From: Citrobacter koseri
Lineage (GTDB): Bacteria > Pseudomonadota > Gammaproteobacteria > Enterobacterales > Enterobacteriaceae
Direction of reading: 5' to 3'
Assembly: GCA_900446925.1 (NCBI GenBank)
Contig: UAVY01000010.1
Location: 124,001-188,000 of the forward strand
DNA: 64,000 nt
Part shown: positions 48,260-56,921 of the stretch, one piece after another
Numbering within the stretch: the stretch's first letter is position 1
Layout of the letters: every line of letters starts with the position of its first letter
Notes under the pieces: model-generated
What the model saw: only the letters and a program-made list of their open reading frames with translations
Database searches by the model: none
Told to the model about the DNA's origin: nothing
Made by a program: the position numbers and the translations under genes

Positions 48260-48472
48260 GTGACAGGTTTTCTCACGAAACGTCGCATGGACGCTATGTG
48301 AACTCATAATTCCCAAAAGATATGAAAACAGGTAACTCATGGATTTTGTGAAGATTATATGAAACCGATCATTGGTAAGACGAAAGGCTGATGAAAAAAG
48401 TGAGTGGGGGGATGTGGAAACCTTGAGAAAGTAGCTATAATGCGCCCCGCCTCCATGTAGCAATGTGGGCGC

Positions 48473-48568
48473 GGAAGATCGTCGTCTCCGGTGAGGCGGC
48501 TGGACTTCAAATCCAGTTGGGGGCCGCCAGCGGTCCCGGGCAGGTTCGACTCCTGTGATCTTCCGCCA
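48473..48568 (+). tRNA. selC: tRNA-Sec (selenocysteine, anticodon TCA)
   Basis: Begins GGAAGATCGTCGTCTCCGG and ends GATCTTCCGCCA with encoded CCA; the long acceptor stem, the anticodon loop CTTCAAA (TCA anticodon), the long variable arm and the TTCGACT T-loop are all present. The E. coli gene is 95 bases; here it is 96, with five rather than four G after CCAGTT (48517-48523), probably another doubled base. A TATAAT lies at about 48436-48441, placed as a -10. The 3' end is a well-known integration site for islands such as LEE and SPI-3. Confidence 0.95.
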
Positions 48569-48960
48569 AAGTTCCTCACTCTTCCCCCTGGGTCTTAAGC
48601 CAATTCCCAAACTCATTCCTTCATTGCGACCTGATCTTTAAACGCCCTCACCCATTATTAAGAAATCGATTATGGCTGTATCGTCCTGACGGCCTGGAGC
48701 GAACGGGAGAAAACATTACCTGGTGAACTAAAAGAAGCACAACCGCAGTTAAAAGGGATTAAGAGCGCGCTGGCAGCGGCTCACTGATTCCCCTCGTTAT
48801 ATTACGCTTATCCGGCCTACACACTTTCCCGAAGGGAGAAAATCGTTATCCCGGAATATGACTCGCAAAATAAACGACCTGGACGTAATGAGCTTCAATA
48901 TGGATCTCTGGCATACTAAGCGGATTACGGCACGGTGAGTCAGATTAAAGCGGAGGCGGC
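48569..48960 (+). other. selC-rhuM interval: remnant reading frame and half of a direct repeat
   Basis: No intact gene is seen and no integrase follows the tRNA. A 42-codon open stretch (48661-48786) without a good start codes EIDYGCIVLTAWSEREKTL... and ends QPQLKGIKSALAAAH; I do not recognise the family, and it looks like the tail of a lost gene. Directly after it lies CTGATTCCCCTCGTTATATT (48784-48803) followed by a half REP, which is repeated at 50062-50081 on the other side of rhuM. The rest (48820-48960) shows only short frames. Confidence 0.45.
48784..48803 (+). repeat. Direct repeat, copy A (left of rhuM)
   Basis: CTGATTCCCCTCGTTATATT, identical to 50062-50081. Similarity extends left (GGATTAAGAGCGCG here, AAATTAAAGACGCG in copy B, with about 14 bases absent from B) and right into CGCTTATCCGGCCTAC of a REP in both. 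The unit between the copies is about 1.28 kb and holds only rhuM. Confidence 0.75.
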
Positions 48961-50000
48961 ATGACGGATAAACACTTGACCCAATCCCCGGCAGGCGAAT
49001 TTATTATGTTTGCCAGTGATGACGGTGAAGTGCGTGTTGAATGCCGCTTTGAGCAAGAGACACTGGTGGCTACCTCAGGCAACCATTGCAAACCTTTATC
49101 AAATCACTCCCCAGGCTATAACGCAGCACATCAAAGCAATCTACGAAGAAGGCGAACTTGAACAAAACGCAACCTGTAAGTCTTACTTACAAGTTAAACA
49201 GGAAGGGAATCGTCAGGTAAGCCGCAATATGCCTTCATTACAGCCTACCCGTCATTCTTGCCATCGGCTTTCGTGTCCGCTCCCCCGAGGTACGCAATTT
49301 CGCCAGTGGGCAACCCAGACGCTTCAGGAATACCTGATCAAAGGTTTTGTGATGGACGATGAGCGGCTGAAAAACCCCGCCCGTAGGAACATCGGCCGTT
49401 CCTGATTATTTCGATGAGATGCTCGAACGCATCCGCGATATTCGCGCCAGCGAACGTCGGGTTTATTTGCGAGTTAGAGAGATCTTTGCGTTGGCCGCCG
49501 ACTATCAGCCCTCGCTTAAAGAGACAACGCAGTTTTTCCAAACCATCCAGAACAAATTGCATTTCGCCTGTACCGGCCATACGGCAGCTGAACTTATTTG
49601 TGAACGTGCTGACGCCAGGAAACCCCATATGGGGCTAACCAGCTATAAAGGCGAAGAGGTGCGTAAATGCGATGTAACAGTGGCAAAAAATTACCTCAAC
49701 CAGGATGAAGTCAGCGAACTCAACCGTGTGGTCAACATGTGGCTGGATTTTGCCGAAGATCAGGCCCGGCGCCGTCAACAGGTGTTTCTGCGTGACTGGC
49801 AGGATAAGCTGGATCAGTTCCTGCAATTTAATGACCGGGAGGTTCTGCAAGGCGCAGGAAAGATCAGTAAGAAAACGGCAGAAGAAAAAGCACAGGCGGA
49901 ATATATCCAGTTTGCAGAACAGCGACGGCGCTTAAAAGAAACTGAAGGAGAAAGGGACATTGCCAGTTTGCTACAGTGGAAAAAAGAGACCAAAAAGTAA
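48961..50000 (+). CDS. rhuM: RhuM family protein
   Basis: Homologue of the SPI-3 RhuM protein, a family also found beside type I restriction genes; biochemical role unknown. The family opening SPAGEFIMFASDDGEVRVECRFEQETL, the HTH-like ATIANLYQITPQAITQHIKAIYEEGELE, FRQWATQTLQEYLIKGFVMDDERLK, LLERIRDIRASE-like and HTAAELICERADARKPHMGLTSYKGEEVRKCDVTVAKNYL segments are all kept, ending with a charged coiled tail. Four or more indels (about 49070, 49225-49300 and 49375-49405) break the first third. About 344 residues corrected. It may be intact in reality or a decaying island gene; the error style is that of the housekeeping genes. Confidence 0.85.
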
Positions 50001-50061
50001 CGCTGCATAGTCTGTAGATAAGCCCGTAGCACGACAGAAGCTGAAAGAAATTAAAGACGCG

Positions 50062-50081
50062 CTGATTCCCCTCGTTATATT
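50062..50081 (+). repeat. Direct repeat, copy B (right of rhuM)
   Basis: Identical 20 bases to copy A at 48784-48803. Upstream it carries a shortened relative of the remnant frame end (LKEIKDAL-type codons), which suggests the rhuM segment was inserted within, or duplicated with, a now lost gene. Confidence 0.75.
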
Positions 50082-50084
50082 GTG

Positions 50085-50116
50085 CGCCGGATGGCGCTTA
50101 CGCTTATCCGGCCTAC
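50085..50116. repeat. REP element between rhuM and the LysR gene
   Basis: REP palindrome GCGCCGGATGGCGCTTACGC...TTATCCGGCCTAC. It overlaps an open extension of the LysR frame, showing that extension is not real protein. Confidence 0.75.
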
Positions 50117-50137
50117 AAACGGCAACGCGTATCGCCT

Positions 50138-51053
50138 TCACATCGGGGGGGAGTTCCAGCCTTTCGCAGCGCGCTTTTACCGCTTCGTGCAGCAGGCGGA
50201 CTGCCGTCGAAAGCTGTTTGCGGTGCGGGCAGATCATGTTCAGCGGGACTTTCTCTCCCTGATAATCTGGCATCAGGCGCTGCAATCGCCCGTCACGCAC
50301 ATCTTCGGAGACATCAAGCCAGGATTTATACGCCATCCCCTCTCCGGCGATAGCCAGCCGCCGGATAACTTCAGCATCATCGCTCATCATGGTGCCGTTG
50401 ACCTGTACGCTGCTGACGTCACCGTTGCGGATAAACGACCAGCGGTCATGCAGGCGTCCGCGCAACACGAACGTTAACGCATTCAGATTCGCTAAATCAT
50501 CGGGATGACGCGGATCGCCGTGCTGCGCGACCCAGTCCGGCGAGGCCACCAGCACACGCCGGTTATCGGGGGAGACGGGCAGCGCGATGTAAGAAGCATC
50601 TTCCGTATTGCCGTAACGGAACGCGACATCAACCGGATCTTTAAATACATCAGCGACCTGATCGGAGAAAAACACCCGCAGGCGCAACGCAGGGTGGCGA
50701 CGGCGAAACGACTGGAATACCGGGAGCAGTAAATTGCGCCCAAGATCGGAGGGCACGGCGATTTGCAGCGTACCGGAGATCTCATCTTCCGGCGTCTGAA
50801 TTTTTTGCAGCCCGGCGTGCATCACCTCAAGCATCTGCCTGGCGTAAGGCAACCAGACCTCGCCTTCCGGCGTCAGCCGTAAGCTGCGGGTCGAGCGTGC
50901 GAACAGGCGAATGTTTAACGTAGACTCCAGCCGTTTGATGGCGGAACTGACCTGGGCAGGCTGTACCCCGGCTTCCCGCGCCGCATCGCTAAAACTGTTT
51001 AGCGCCGCCGCGCGAACAAACAACGTGAGATCTTCAAGCCGGAACATTTTCAC
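50138..51053 (-). CDS. LysR-family transcriptional regulator
   Basis: N-terminal winged HTH (MFRLEDLTLFVRAAALNSFSDAAREAGVQPAQVSSAIKRLE; residues 3-60) and a LysR substrate domain (SGTLQIAVPSDLGRNLLLPV onward). The frame as given runs on through a REP to 49971 (360 residues). Removing one C from a seven-C run near 50145 ends it at TGA 50138-50140, giving 304 residues, the family norm, so I use that end. It is divergent from a zinc-type alcohol dehydrogenase across 105 bases, so it probably controls that gene. Effector unknown. Confidence 0.85.
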
Positions 51054-51158
51054 TCCCCGAATATAAGTCCTGTCGTCGTGAGGCTATTTTTCCCGTTCTG
51101 CTGGCGGTTTACCATCGAATTATACAAACGATAAACCTGTTCCCACACCGGAGACGTT

Positions 51159-52166
51159 ATGAAAGCCATCGCAATTACCCGCGCCACGCCAGAAGGCAGC
51201 AATATTGAGTTTTTACAGGACATTGACCTCCCTGTTCCGGTCGCCGCCGGACATGACCTGCTGGTTGAGGTGAAAGCCATCTCCGTTAACCCGGTCGATA
51301 CCAAAGTACGCGCGGGTTTTAACGCAGAGACCCCGCGCGTGCTGGGCTGGGATGCCACAGGCGTAGTAAAATCAGTCGGCGAGGCAGTGACATTGTTCGC
51401 ACCGGGGGATGAAGTCTGGTATGCCGGCGCGTTGGGCCGTCCGGGAAGCAACAGCGAGTTCCAGCTTGTTGATGAACGCATCGTCGCGTTGAAACCCAAA
51501 ACGCTGGATAATGCCGCCGCAGCAGCGCTGCCGCTGACCTCGATCACCGCATGGGAAATGTTGTTTGACCGCCTCGGCGTTGAAGAAGGCGGCAACGAAG
51601 GGGATACGTTGCTGATTGTCGGCGCCGCAGGCGGCGTGGGCTCCATCCTGACGCAGCTGGCCCGCAAACTCACCCGACTGACGGTGATCGGCACCGCGTC
51701 GCGCCCGGAAAGCCAGAAATGGGTACGCGAAGCCGGTGCGCATCATGTCATCGACCATAGCAAACCGCTGACGGAAGAGCTGGTGCGAATCGGCATCAAC
51801 GCGGTGACGCACGTCGCCAGCCTGACCCACACTGATAAGCATTACCCGCAGCTCATCGAAGCCCTGGCGCCGCAGGGTAAGCTGGCGCTGATAGACGATC
51901 CGGTAACGCTCGAGGCACGACCGCTGAAAACAAAGAGTATTTCGCTGCACTGGGAGTTTATGTTTACCCGCTCAATGTTTGAAACCGACGACATGATCGC
52001 CCAGCATCAGCTACTGACCCGCGTGGCGCAGCTCATTGATGCTAAGGTGATTCACACCACGCTGGGCGAGCATTACGGAGCCATCAACGCGGCGAATATT
52101 CAGAAAGCGCACGCACAGCTTGAAACGGGCCGCTCCGTCGGCAAGATTGTGCTGGAAGGCTTCTGA
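51159..52166 (+). CDS. Zinc-binding alcohol dehydrogenase family oxidoreductase
   Basis: Medium-chain dehydrogenase/reductase of the quinone-oxidoreductase-like, zinc-free branch. Intact, 335 residues: GroES-like N-terminal domain (VKAISVNPVDTKVRAGF, LGWDATGVVKSVG), Rossmann motif LLIVGAAGGVGSILTQLARKL near residue 150 and the KAHAQLETGRSVGKIVLEGF end. The cysteine/histidine ligands of catalytic zinc are missing in the N-terminal part, so the family name is historical. Likely an NADPH-dependent reductase of quinones or enones; substrate unknown. Divergent from its probable LysR regulator and followed by a terminator. Confidence 0.9.
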   Translation: MKAIAITRATPEGSNIEFLQDIDLPVPVAAGHDLLVEVKAISVNPVDTKVRAGFNAETPRVLGWDATGVVKSVGEAVTLFAPGDEVWYAGALGRPGSNSEFQLVDERIVALKPKTLDNAAAAALPLTSITAWEMLFDRLGVEEGGNEGDTLLIVGAAGGVGSILTQLARKLTRLTVIGTASRPESQKWVREAGAHHVIDHSKPLTEELVRIGINAVTHVASLTHTDKHYPQLIEALAPQGKLALIDDPVTLEARPLKTKSISLHWEFMFTRSMFETDDMIAQHQLLTRVAQLIDAKVIHTTLGEHYGAINAANIQKAHAQLETGRSVGKIVLEGF

Positions 52167-52176
52167 TAAACCCCCC

Positions 52177-52206
52177 CAGGGGCGAGAAAGTCGCCCCTGC
52201 TTTTTT
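52177..52206 (+). terminator. Intrinsic terminator after the oxidoreductase gene
   Basis: Perfect stem CAGGGGCGA-GAAAG-TCGCCCCTG followed by CTTTTTT, eleven bases past the stop. Confidence 0.93.
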
Positions 52207-52294
52207 ATGCGCCGCGTAAAACTATATGAACGGGTTGTCTCTTCCGGGACGAAATCGCTATGCTTGCCGCATCGCCCCTCTACCGCTAACGCCC

Positions 52295-53384
52295 ATGATC
52301 AAAACGCTGCACATCGAAAACTACCGCTCGATTCGCCATCAGTCTCTGGAACTGGAACAGCTCAATATCGTCTTCGGCCCTAACGGCACCGGAAAGTCGA
52401 ATATCTATAAGGCGATTCACCTGATGCACAGTGCGGCGCAGGGGCAGTTCTCACAGGCGCTGGCGAACGAAGGCGGCATTCTGAAGGTATTCTGGGCCGG
52501 GAAAACGCGCAGCGACCAGTTGCGGGCGCATGACTCTGGCGGTAGAAACAGAAACCTATGAATACGAGTTACAGGTAGGGTTTGTCGAGAAGCTCCCCTA
52601 CCCATCGCAGTTCGATCTCGACCCGGTCATCAAAGAGGAGTCTGTCTGGTTGAGCGGACACGCTCGCCGCCCCTCCTCACAGTTGATGAAACGTAAAAAC
52701 CAGGTCGTATTCCTCAATAATATCCATCACGAGAAAGTCACCCACAGCGGCACGCTGTATGAGAACGAGTCGGTATTCGGCCAGTTGGGAGAGCCACACC
52801 TCTACCCGGAGGTATCGCAGATGCGAGAAATGCTGCGCAACTGGCGCTTTTATCATGAGTTTTCAGTCTCGTCTGGTTCTGCGATTCGTGTTCCGCAGGT
52901 GGGATTCCGCTCACCGGTTCTGGCCAGCGACGGAGCAAACCTGGCGGCAGCGTTCCAGACAATCGTCGAGATTGGCGATGAACTGCTGCTGATGCGGATT
53001 CTCGATCGGGCATTTCCCGGTTGCGTGTTCTACAGCGATAACAGCGGCGGCCGCTTTCGCCTGATGATGAAACGCGAAGGGTTGACCCGTCCGCTGGAAC
53101 CTGCGGAGTTCTCGGATGGCACGCTACGTTTCCTGTGCCTGGCCGTAGCGCTGTTAAGCCCGCGACCGCCAGCTTTTATCGCGCTCAACGAACCGGAAAA
53201 CAGCCTGCATCCGCAGATGTTGCCCGCCCTCGCCCAACTGATCGCCGAAGCCAGCCGCCATTCGCAAATCTGGCTCACCAGTCATTCGCCTGAACTGGCC
53301 AATCTGATCGAGAAACATGCCGCGTTTTCGCTGTATCAACTGGCGATGGAGGACGGTGAAACACAGCTTACCCGACTGTCGTAA
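52295..53384 (+). CDS. Orphan AAA-family (RecF/ABC-like) ATPase
   Basis: Predicted cytoplasmic ATPase of the SMC/RecF-like class. MIKTLHIENYRSIRHQSLELEQLNIVFGPNGTGKSN holds Walker A (GPNGTGKS) near residue 30; the ABC signature-like FSDGTLRFLCLAVALLSPRPP and Walker B ALNEPENSLHPQMLPAL lie near 285-310, then a D/H-loop SQIWLTSHSPEL. An indel near 52520 joins two frames; corrected length about 362 residues. No nuclease, toprim or other partner gene is adjacent, so a defence function is not supported. Function unknown. Confidence 0.85.
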
Positions 53385-53477
53385 AAGTGGGCGATGCTAA
53401 CGCCCGTCTCGTTTGTGCCGCCATCTCTGCTATGATGCCTGCACATAAAAAAGACAAAACACCATGTTGAGGAAAAA

Positions 53478-54380
53478 ATGGGGTCCACCAGAAGAGGGAT
53501 GCTGAACGTCCTGATTGCCGCCGTATTGTGGGGAAGTTCAGGGGTTTGCGCGCAGTACATTATGGAACAAAGCCAGATGTCGTCGCAGTTTCTGACCATG
53601 ACGCGTCTGATATTCGCCGGGTTGATTCTGCTGATGCTCTCGTTTGTTCACGGCGACAAAGTATTTTCCATTTTCAAAAACCGCCAGGACGCCCTAAGCC
53701 TGCTGTTCTTTTCCATCATGGGAGCGCTTACCGTACAGCTCACCTTCCTGCTCACCATTGAGAAATCCAATGCCGCCACCGCAACGGTGCTGCAATTTTT
53801 ATCGCCGACGATTATCGTGGCGTGGTTCTCGCTGGTACGGAAAGCGCGCCCCGGCATTCTGGTGCTGACGGCCATTCTCACCTCTCTTATTGGCACCTTT
53901 TTGCTGGTAACACACGGTAATCCGACATCGCTGTCTATCTCGCCTGCCGCGCTATTCTGGGGGATTGCCTCCGCGTTTGCCGCAGCGTTTTATACAACCT
54001 GGCCCTCTACGCTGATCGCGCGTTACGGCACGCTTCCTGTCGTTGGCTGGAGCATGTTGATCGGCGGCGTGATATTGCTGCCCTTCTATGCCGGGCAGGG
54101 AACGGATTTTGTGGTCAGCGGCAGCCTGATTCTGGCGTTTTTCTATCTGGTGGTCATCGGCACATCGCTGACTTTCAGCCTGTATCTGAAAGGGGCGCAA
54201 ATGATTGGCGGGCCGAAAGCGAGCATTCTGAGTTGCGCGGAACCGCTAAGCAGCGCGTTGTTATCGCTGCTGTTGCTGGGCATCAGCTTCACCCTGCCGG
54301 ACTGGCTTGGTACATTGCTGATCCTCTCGTCGGTGGTGCTGATTTCAATGGATTCCCGCCGTCGCGCCCGGGCGGCATAA
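53478..54380 (+). CDS. yicL: EamA/DMT-family transporter YicL
   Basis: Ten-helix inner-membrane carrier with two EamA repeats. Intact, 300 residues, starting [33 protein letters not shown], very close to E. coli YicL; the C-terminus (SRRRARAA) is shorter by a few residues. Substrate unknown (metabolite or amino-acid efflux is usual for the family). In E. coli it neighbours nlpA; here the fimbrial operon separates them. An ATG with GAGGAAAAA before it supports the start. Confidence 0.93.
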   Translation: MGSTRRGMLNVLIAAVLWGSSGVCAQYIMEQSQMSSQFLTMTRLIFAGLILLMLSFVHGDKVFSIFKNRQDALSLLFFSIMGALTVQLTFLLTIEKSNAATATVLQFLSPTIIVAWFSLVRKARPGILVLTAILTSLIGTFLLVTHGNPTSLSISPAALFWGIASAFAAAFYTTWPSTLIARYGTLPVVGWSMLIGGVILLPFYAGQGTDFVVSGSLILAFFYLVVIGTSLTFSLYLKGAQMIGGPKASILSCAEPLSSALLSLLLLGISFTLPDWLGTLLILSSVVLISMDSRRRARAA

Positions 54381-54383
54381 GGC

Positions 54384-54419
54384 AAAAGAGTGGGCTCCAA
54401 TAATCTGGTCCACTCTTTT
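54384..54419. terminator. Bidirectional terminator between yicL and the fimbrial regulator
   Basis: AAAAGAGTGG ... CCACTCTTTT is a perfect 10-bp inverted repeat with A and T tracts on both sides, between the convergent yicL and LuxR-type genes. Confidence 0.85.
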
Positions 54420-54424
54420 ATCGC

Positions 54425-55063
54425 TTATAATGTCGCGTTAATGTTTATTAGCCTTTTGTATAATTTGCAATTTTTCTGGTCGATAAGCTTACGCGTCAGC
54501 GCCCAGCGCTCCCGATAAACCAGTTTATCGCTCACATTTAATTCCAGTGCGATTTCTTTAACCGACATGCCTTGTAAGAGATGAAACACAATTTGCTGCT
54601 CACGCAGCGTGAACAAGAAACTACTTGAACGGCATTTTCTATTACCATTAATCACCGCATTACAATGCACCATGAAAGCATCCATGCGCTCCCTGACCGC
54701 CGTAAGGCCATGCAGTCCGGCAACCGAAAGAAAAGAGGTATGGTCAGGGTTATACATATCGACAAAAAAGAGTATATGATTAAAACGCATTCGCTTTATC
54801 TCTTCCCCTTTTGCCGAGAGGGTAATATCGTGTTCGAGCGTGCGACTGCGTTGTTTATACGTCGCATCAAACCGCAATGAAAACGGAATAAAATTACTGT
54901 ACTTATCGATCAGGTGAAAGGGTATATCTTCATTAAGCCCCATTTTCAATCCTGATTCATGCAGGGCATCTTCAAAAAGTGTATGAATGGCAATACCATC
55001 ATAAATATTTTTTGTCAGGTAAATAAATTTAAAACGTAAGGATGAAGGGTTAAAATTAAGCAT
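54425..55063 (-). CDS. LuxR-type HTH regulator at the end of the fimbrial operon
   Basis: Intact, 212 residues from ATG 55063 (AAGGATAAC before it); the open frame continues upstream into the chaperone gene but that part is not protein-like. The C-terminal LuxR HTH (FTLREQQIVFHLLQGMSVKEIALELNVSDKLVYRERWALTRKL, residues about 152-195) is clear. The N-terminal part is of no family I know; it may be a sensory domain. Position suggests it controls the fimbrial genes or crosstalks to motility, as other fimbria-encoded regulators do. AT-rich. Confidence 0.85.
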   Translation of the reverse strand: MLNFNPSSLRFKFIYLTKNIYDGIAIHTLFEDALHESGLKMGLNEDIPFHLIDKYSNFIPFSLRFDATYKQRSRTLEHDITLSAKGEEIKRMRFNHILFFVDMYNPDHTSFLSVAGLHGLTAVRERMDAFMVHCNAVINGNRKCRSSSFLFTLREQQIVFHLLQGMSVKEIALELNVSDKLVYRERWALTRKLIDQKNCKLYKRLININATL

Positions 55064-55079
55064 AACGTTATCCTTCGCA

Positions 55080-55811
55080 TTAGTAGTTATAGGTATTGAC
55101 CACGCCATAATCATCAATCCATGAGAGTGTTTTGACTGTGCCCTCCCCTTTTGTGTTTTTGGGTAAAACAACCGTTTTAGTTGACAATGGTGCCCAAAGA
55201 CCATCATCAGGTAATTGCTTTATTTCTGTACCGTCATTCAACGTAAGATCCATTAATGTTACGTACAAAGGTGAGTTATTCTTTACTAACAGGCAGCGTT
55301 TTCCTCCACAATCAGATAAAGAGATGTGTAATTCTTTTATACTTTCCTCAAGGGTGATTGCTGCCAGTGCAGTGGGCCGCCAGAATAACTTCACCCGAGT
55401 ACGAAAAGCGACCTGTAGCGCGCCCTTCTCCGCTTTACTATCAGCCACAGGAGGGACTTCCAGCGTGTTCAGCCAGAATAAAGATTCTCTGTCAGCAGGT
55501 AATGTATGCTGGTCGCCAGTAAACTGTACCCGCACCGCCCGGGATGTTTTTCCTTCAAGCCTAAAAATCGGAGGTAAAATGATAAACGGTGTTTTAATCT
55601 CCTCGGGACGATCAAAAATATTGTCTTTTTCAGTCCACAACTGCAATAAAACGGGTTTCAGCCCCTCATTGTAAATAGTAAATGATGTTTCGCGCGCCTT
55701 TTCATTAATTATCACTCGCGTGTAATTAATATACGTTGCCGACATAGCCGATGACGGCAAAAAAAGTAAAATCAGGAAGTGGTTCAGAACATATTTTAGC
55801 CGTTTCGCCAT
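55080..55811 (-). CDS. Periplasmic fimbrial chaperone (second copy)
   Basis: PapD-family chaperone. Intact. I use ATG 55811 (MAKRLKYVLNHF), which has GAGGAGGGGG in front; the frame extends to 55835 but overlaps the adhesin end. Signal peptide (to about residue 28, SSAMSA), then TYINYTRVIINEKARETSFTIYNEG, the conserved DRESLFWLNTLEVPP region (subunit-binding strand end) and AFRTRVKLFWRP. About 243 residues. It differs clearly from the other chaperone in the operon, so the two may serve different subunits, perhaps adhesin versus shaft. Confidence 0.92.
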   Translation of the reverse strand: MAKRLKYVLNHFLILLFLPSSAMSATYINYTRVIINEKARETSFTIYNEGLKPVLLQLWTEKDNIFDRPEEIKTPFIILPPIFRLEGKTSRAVRVQFTGDQHTLPADRESLFWLNTLEVPPVADSKAEKGALQVAFRTRVKLFWRPTALAAITLEESIKELHISLSDCGGKRCLLVKNNSPLYVTLMDLTLNDGTEIKQLPDDGLWAPLSTKTVVLPKNTKGEGTVKTLSWIDDYGVVNTYNY

Positions 55812-55821
55812 GCCCCCTCCT

Positions 55822-56907
55822 CTATTTATAGACAAGGGTGAATGTCACTGCACCTCTGACATCGCCAGAAGAGACATTTGCCGCAGTCTGATATAAACCG
55901 GCACGCAGTGGCACGGTATAATTCGCATTGTCCTGAGCCGGATCATAATCCGTCAGGAGATATGCCGTATTAAACGACAGAGGGATATTCTGATCGTCCA
56001 ACAACTGGATACCCACGCCACTCACCGTTGAGGTGCTCGCCAGCGCAAAAACACCGTTGGCGTTATCAATAATGGCCGTGGTCGGCGTAAACAAATAGCT
56101 GATGCTCGATAACCCTGCCGGGCATTTTGTAAAGTTCAGATTAAAATCAGTACGCGCAGCGGTATAACCTATGCCACTAAAATCAGTTCGGCTAACAGCC
56201 GGTAAATTAACCGTGACATCCGACGTCGTACAGGTTCCCCCGGTGGTGGATATGATCAGCCCTCCCGCCAGAAAATCAGCGATCATATAGGTGCCGCTGC
56301 CAACAGACGTACTGCCCCCGTATGTCTGGTAGTGTCGCATATACATCGGGTCAAAGACGGAAGTGCTGCCTGCGGTTAACGATGTCGACGTTTTTACAAA
56401 ACGGATTTTGGACATCCACGCCGAGATTCCATGAACTTCCATCGCCTGTCACCGTAAATAACTGCGAAGGCGTCTGCTGCCCTCCGGTCGCAATGGTAAG
56501 AGGATACCAGTCGCTGGTTTGCCCTTTTACCGTATAGCGCCAGCGAGCGATATACCCCAACCCGGTTTTTACCGTCGTGTTATAAACAGTATACGTTTGC
56601 CCATCGACCTGGGTAGTTCCCCAAACGGTGTAGGGGGATACCCCTGTACCGCCATCGGGATGGCGTAGCTTTGATAATTGGTACGATGAGAACAGGTCCA
56701 TGCCGTCGGGTTGTAAGAGGTCGCCCAGGTCCCCAGCAAATCACCGACGGCAGCATCTTTACCCACCTGTACGGTCGTAGAGTCAAAGTACTGGTAGTAG
56801 CCATTGGTACGCTCACAGTTCACCCACGTCCCGTCCGCTCGCGCCACGCCGCACATCGCCGCCAGTGCCAGAAAAGAGAGGGCAACGCCCGTTACGATAG
56901 TTTTCAT
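55822..56907 (-). CDS. Fimbrial tip adhesin-like subunit
   Basis: Two-domain fimbrial protein by layout: signal peptide (MKTIVTGVALSFLALAAMCGVARA), an N-terminal part with WVNCERTNGYYQYFDS and WTCSHRTNYQ (possible receptor-binding domain), and a C-terminal pilin domain with GGTCTTSDVTVNLPAVSRTDFSGIG and FTKCPAGLSSISYLF, ending RGAVTFTLVYK. Two breaks near 56636 and 56405 split it; corrected length about 360 residues. Being after the usher and larger than the shaft subunit fits a tip adhesin. I see no known receptor-binding signature, so its ligand is unknown. Confidence 0.82.
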
Positions 56908-56921
56908 CTTTCACTCCTTAA

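Noticed and set aside
49971..50137. 55-residue C-terminal extension of the LysR protein
   Set aside because: It is translated REP sequence and overlaps rhuM; a one-base error in a seven-C run explains it.
48569..54380. Restriction-modification or other phage-defence island around rhuM and the AAA ATPase
   Set aside because: No hsdM, hsdS, hsdR, nuclease, toxin or methyltransferase gene is present; RhuM and a lone ATPase are not enough.
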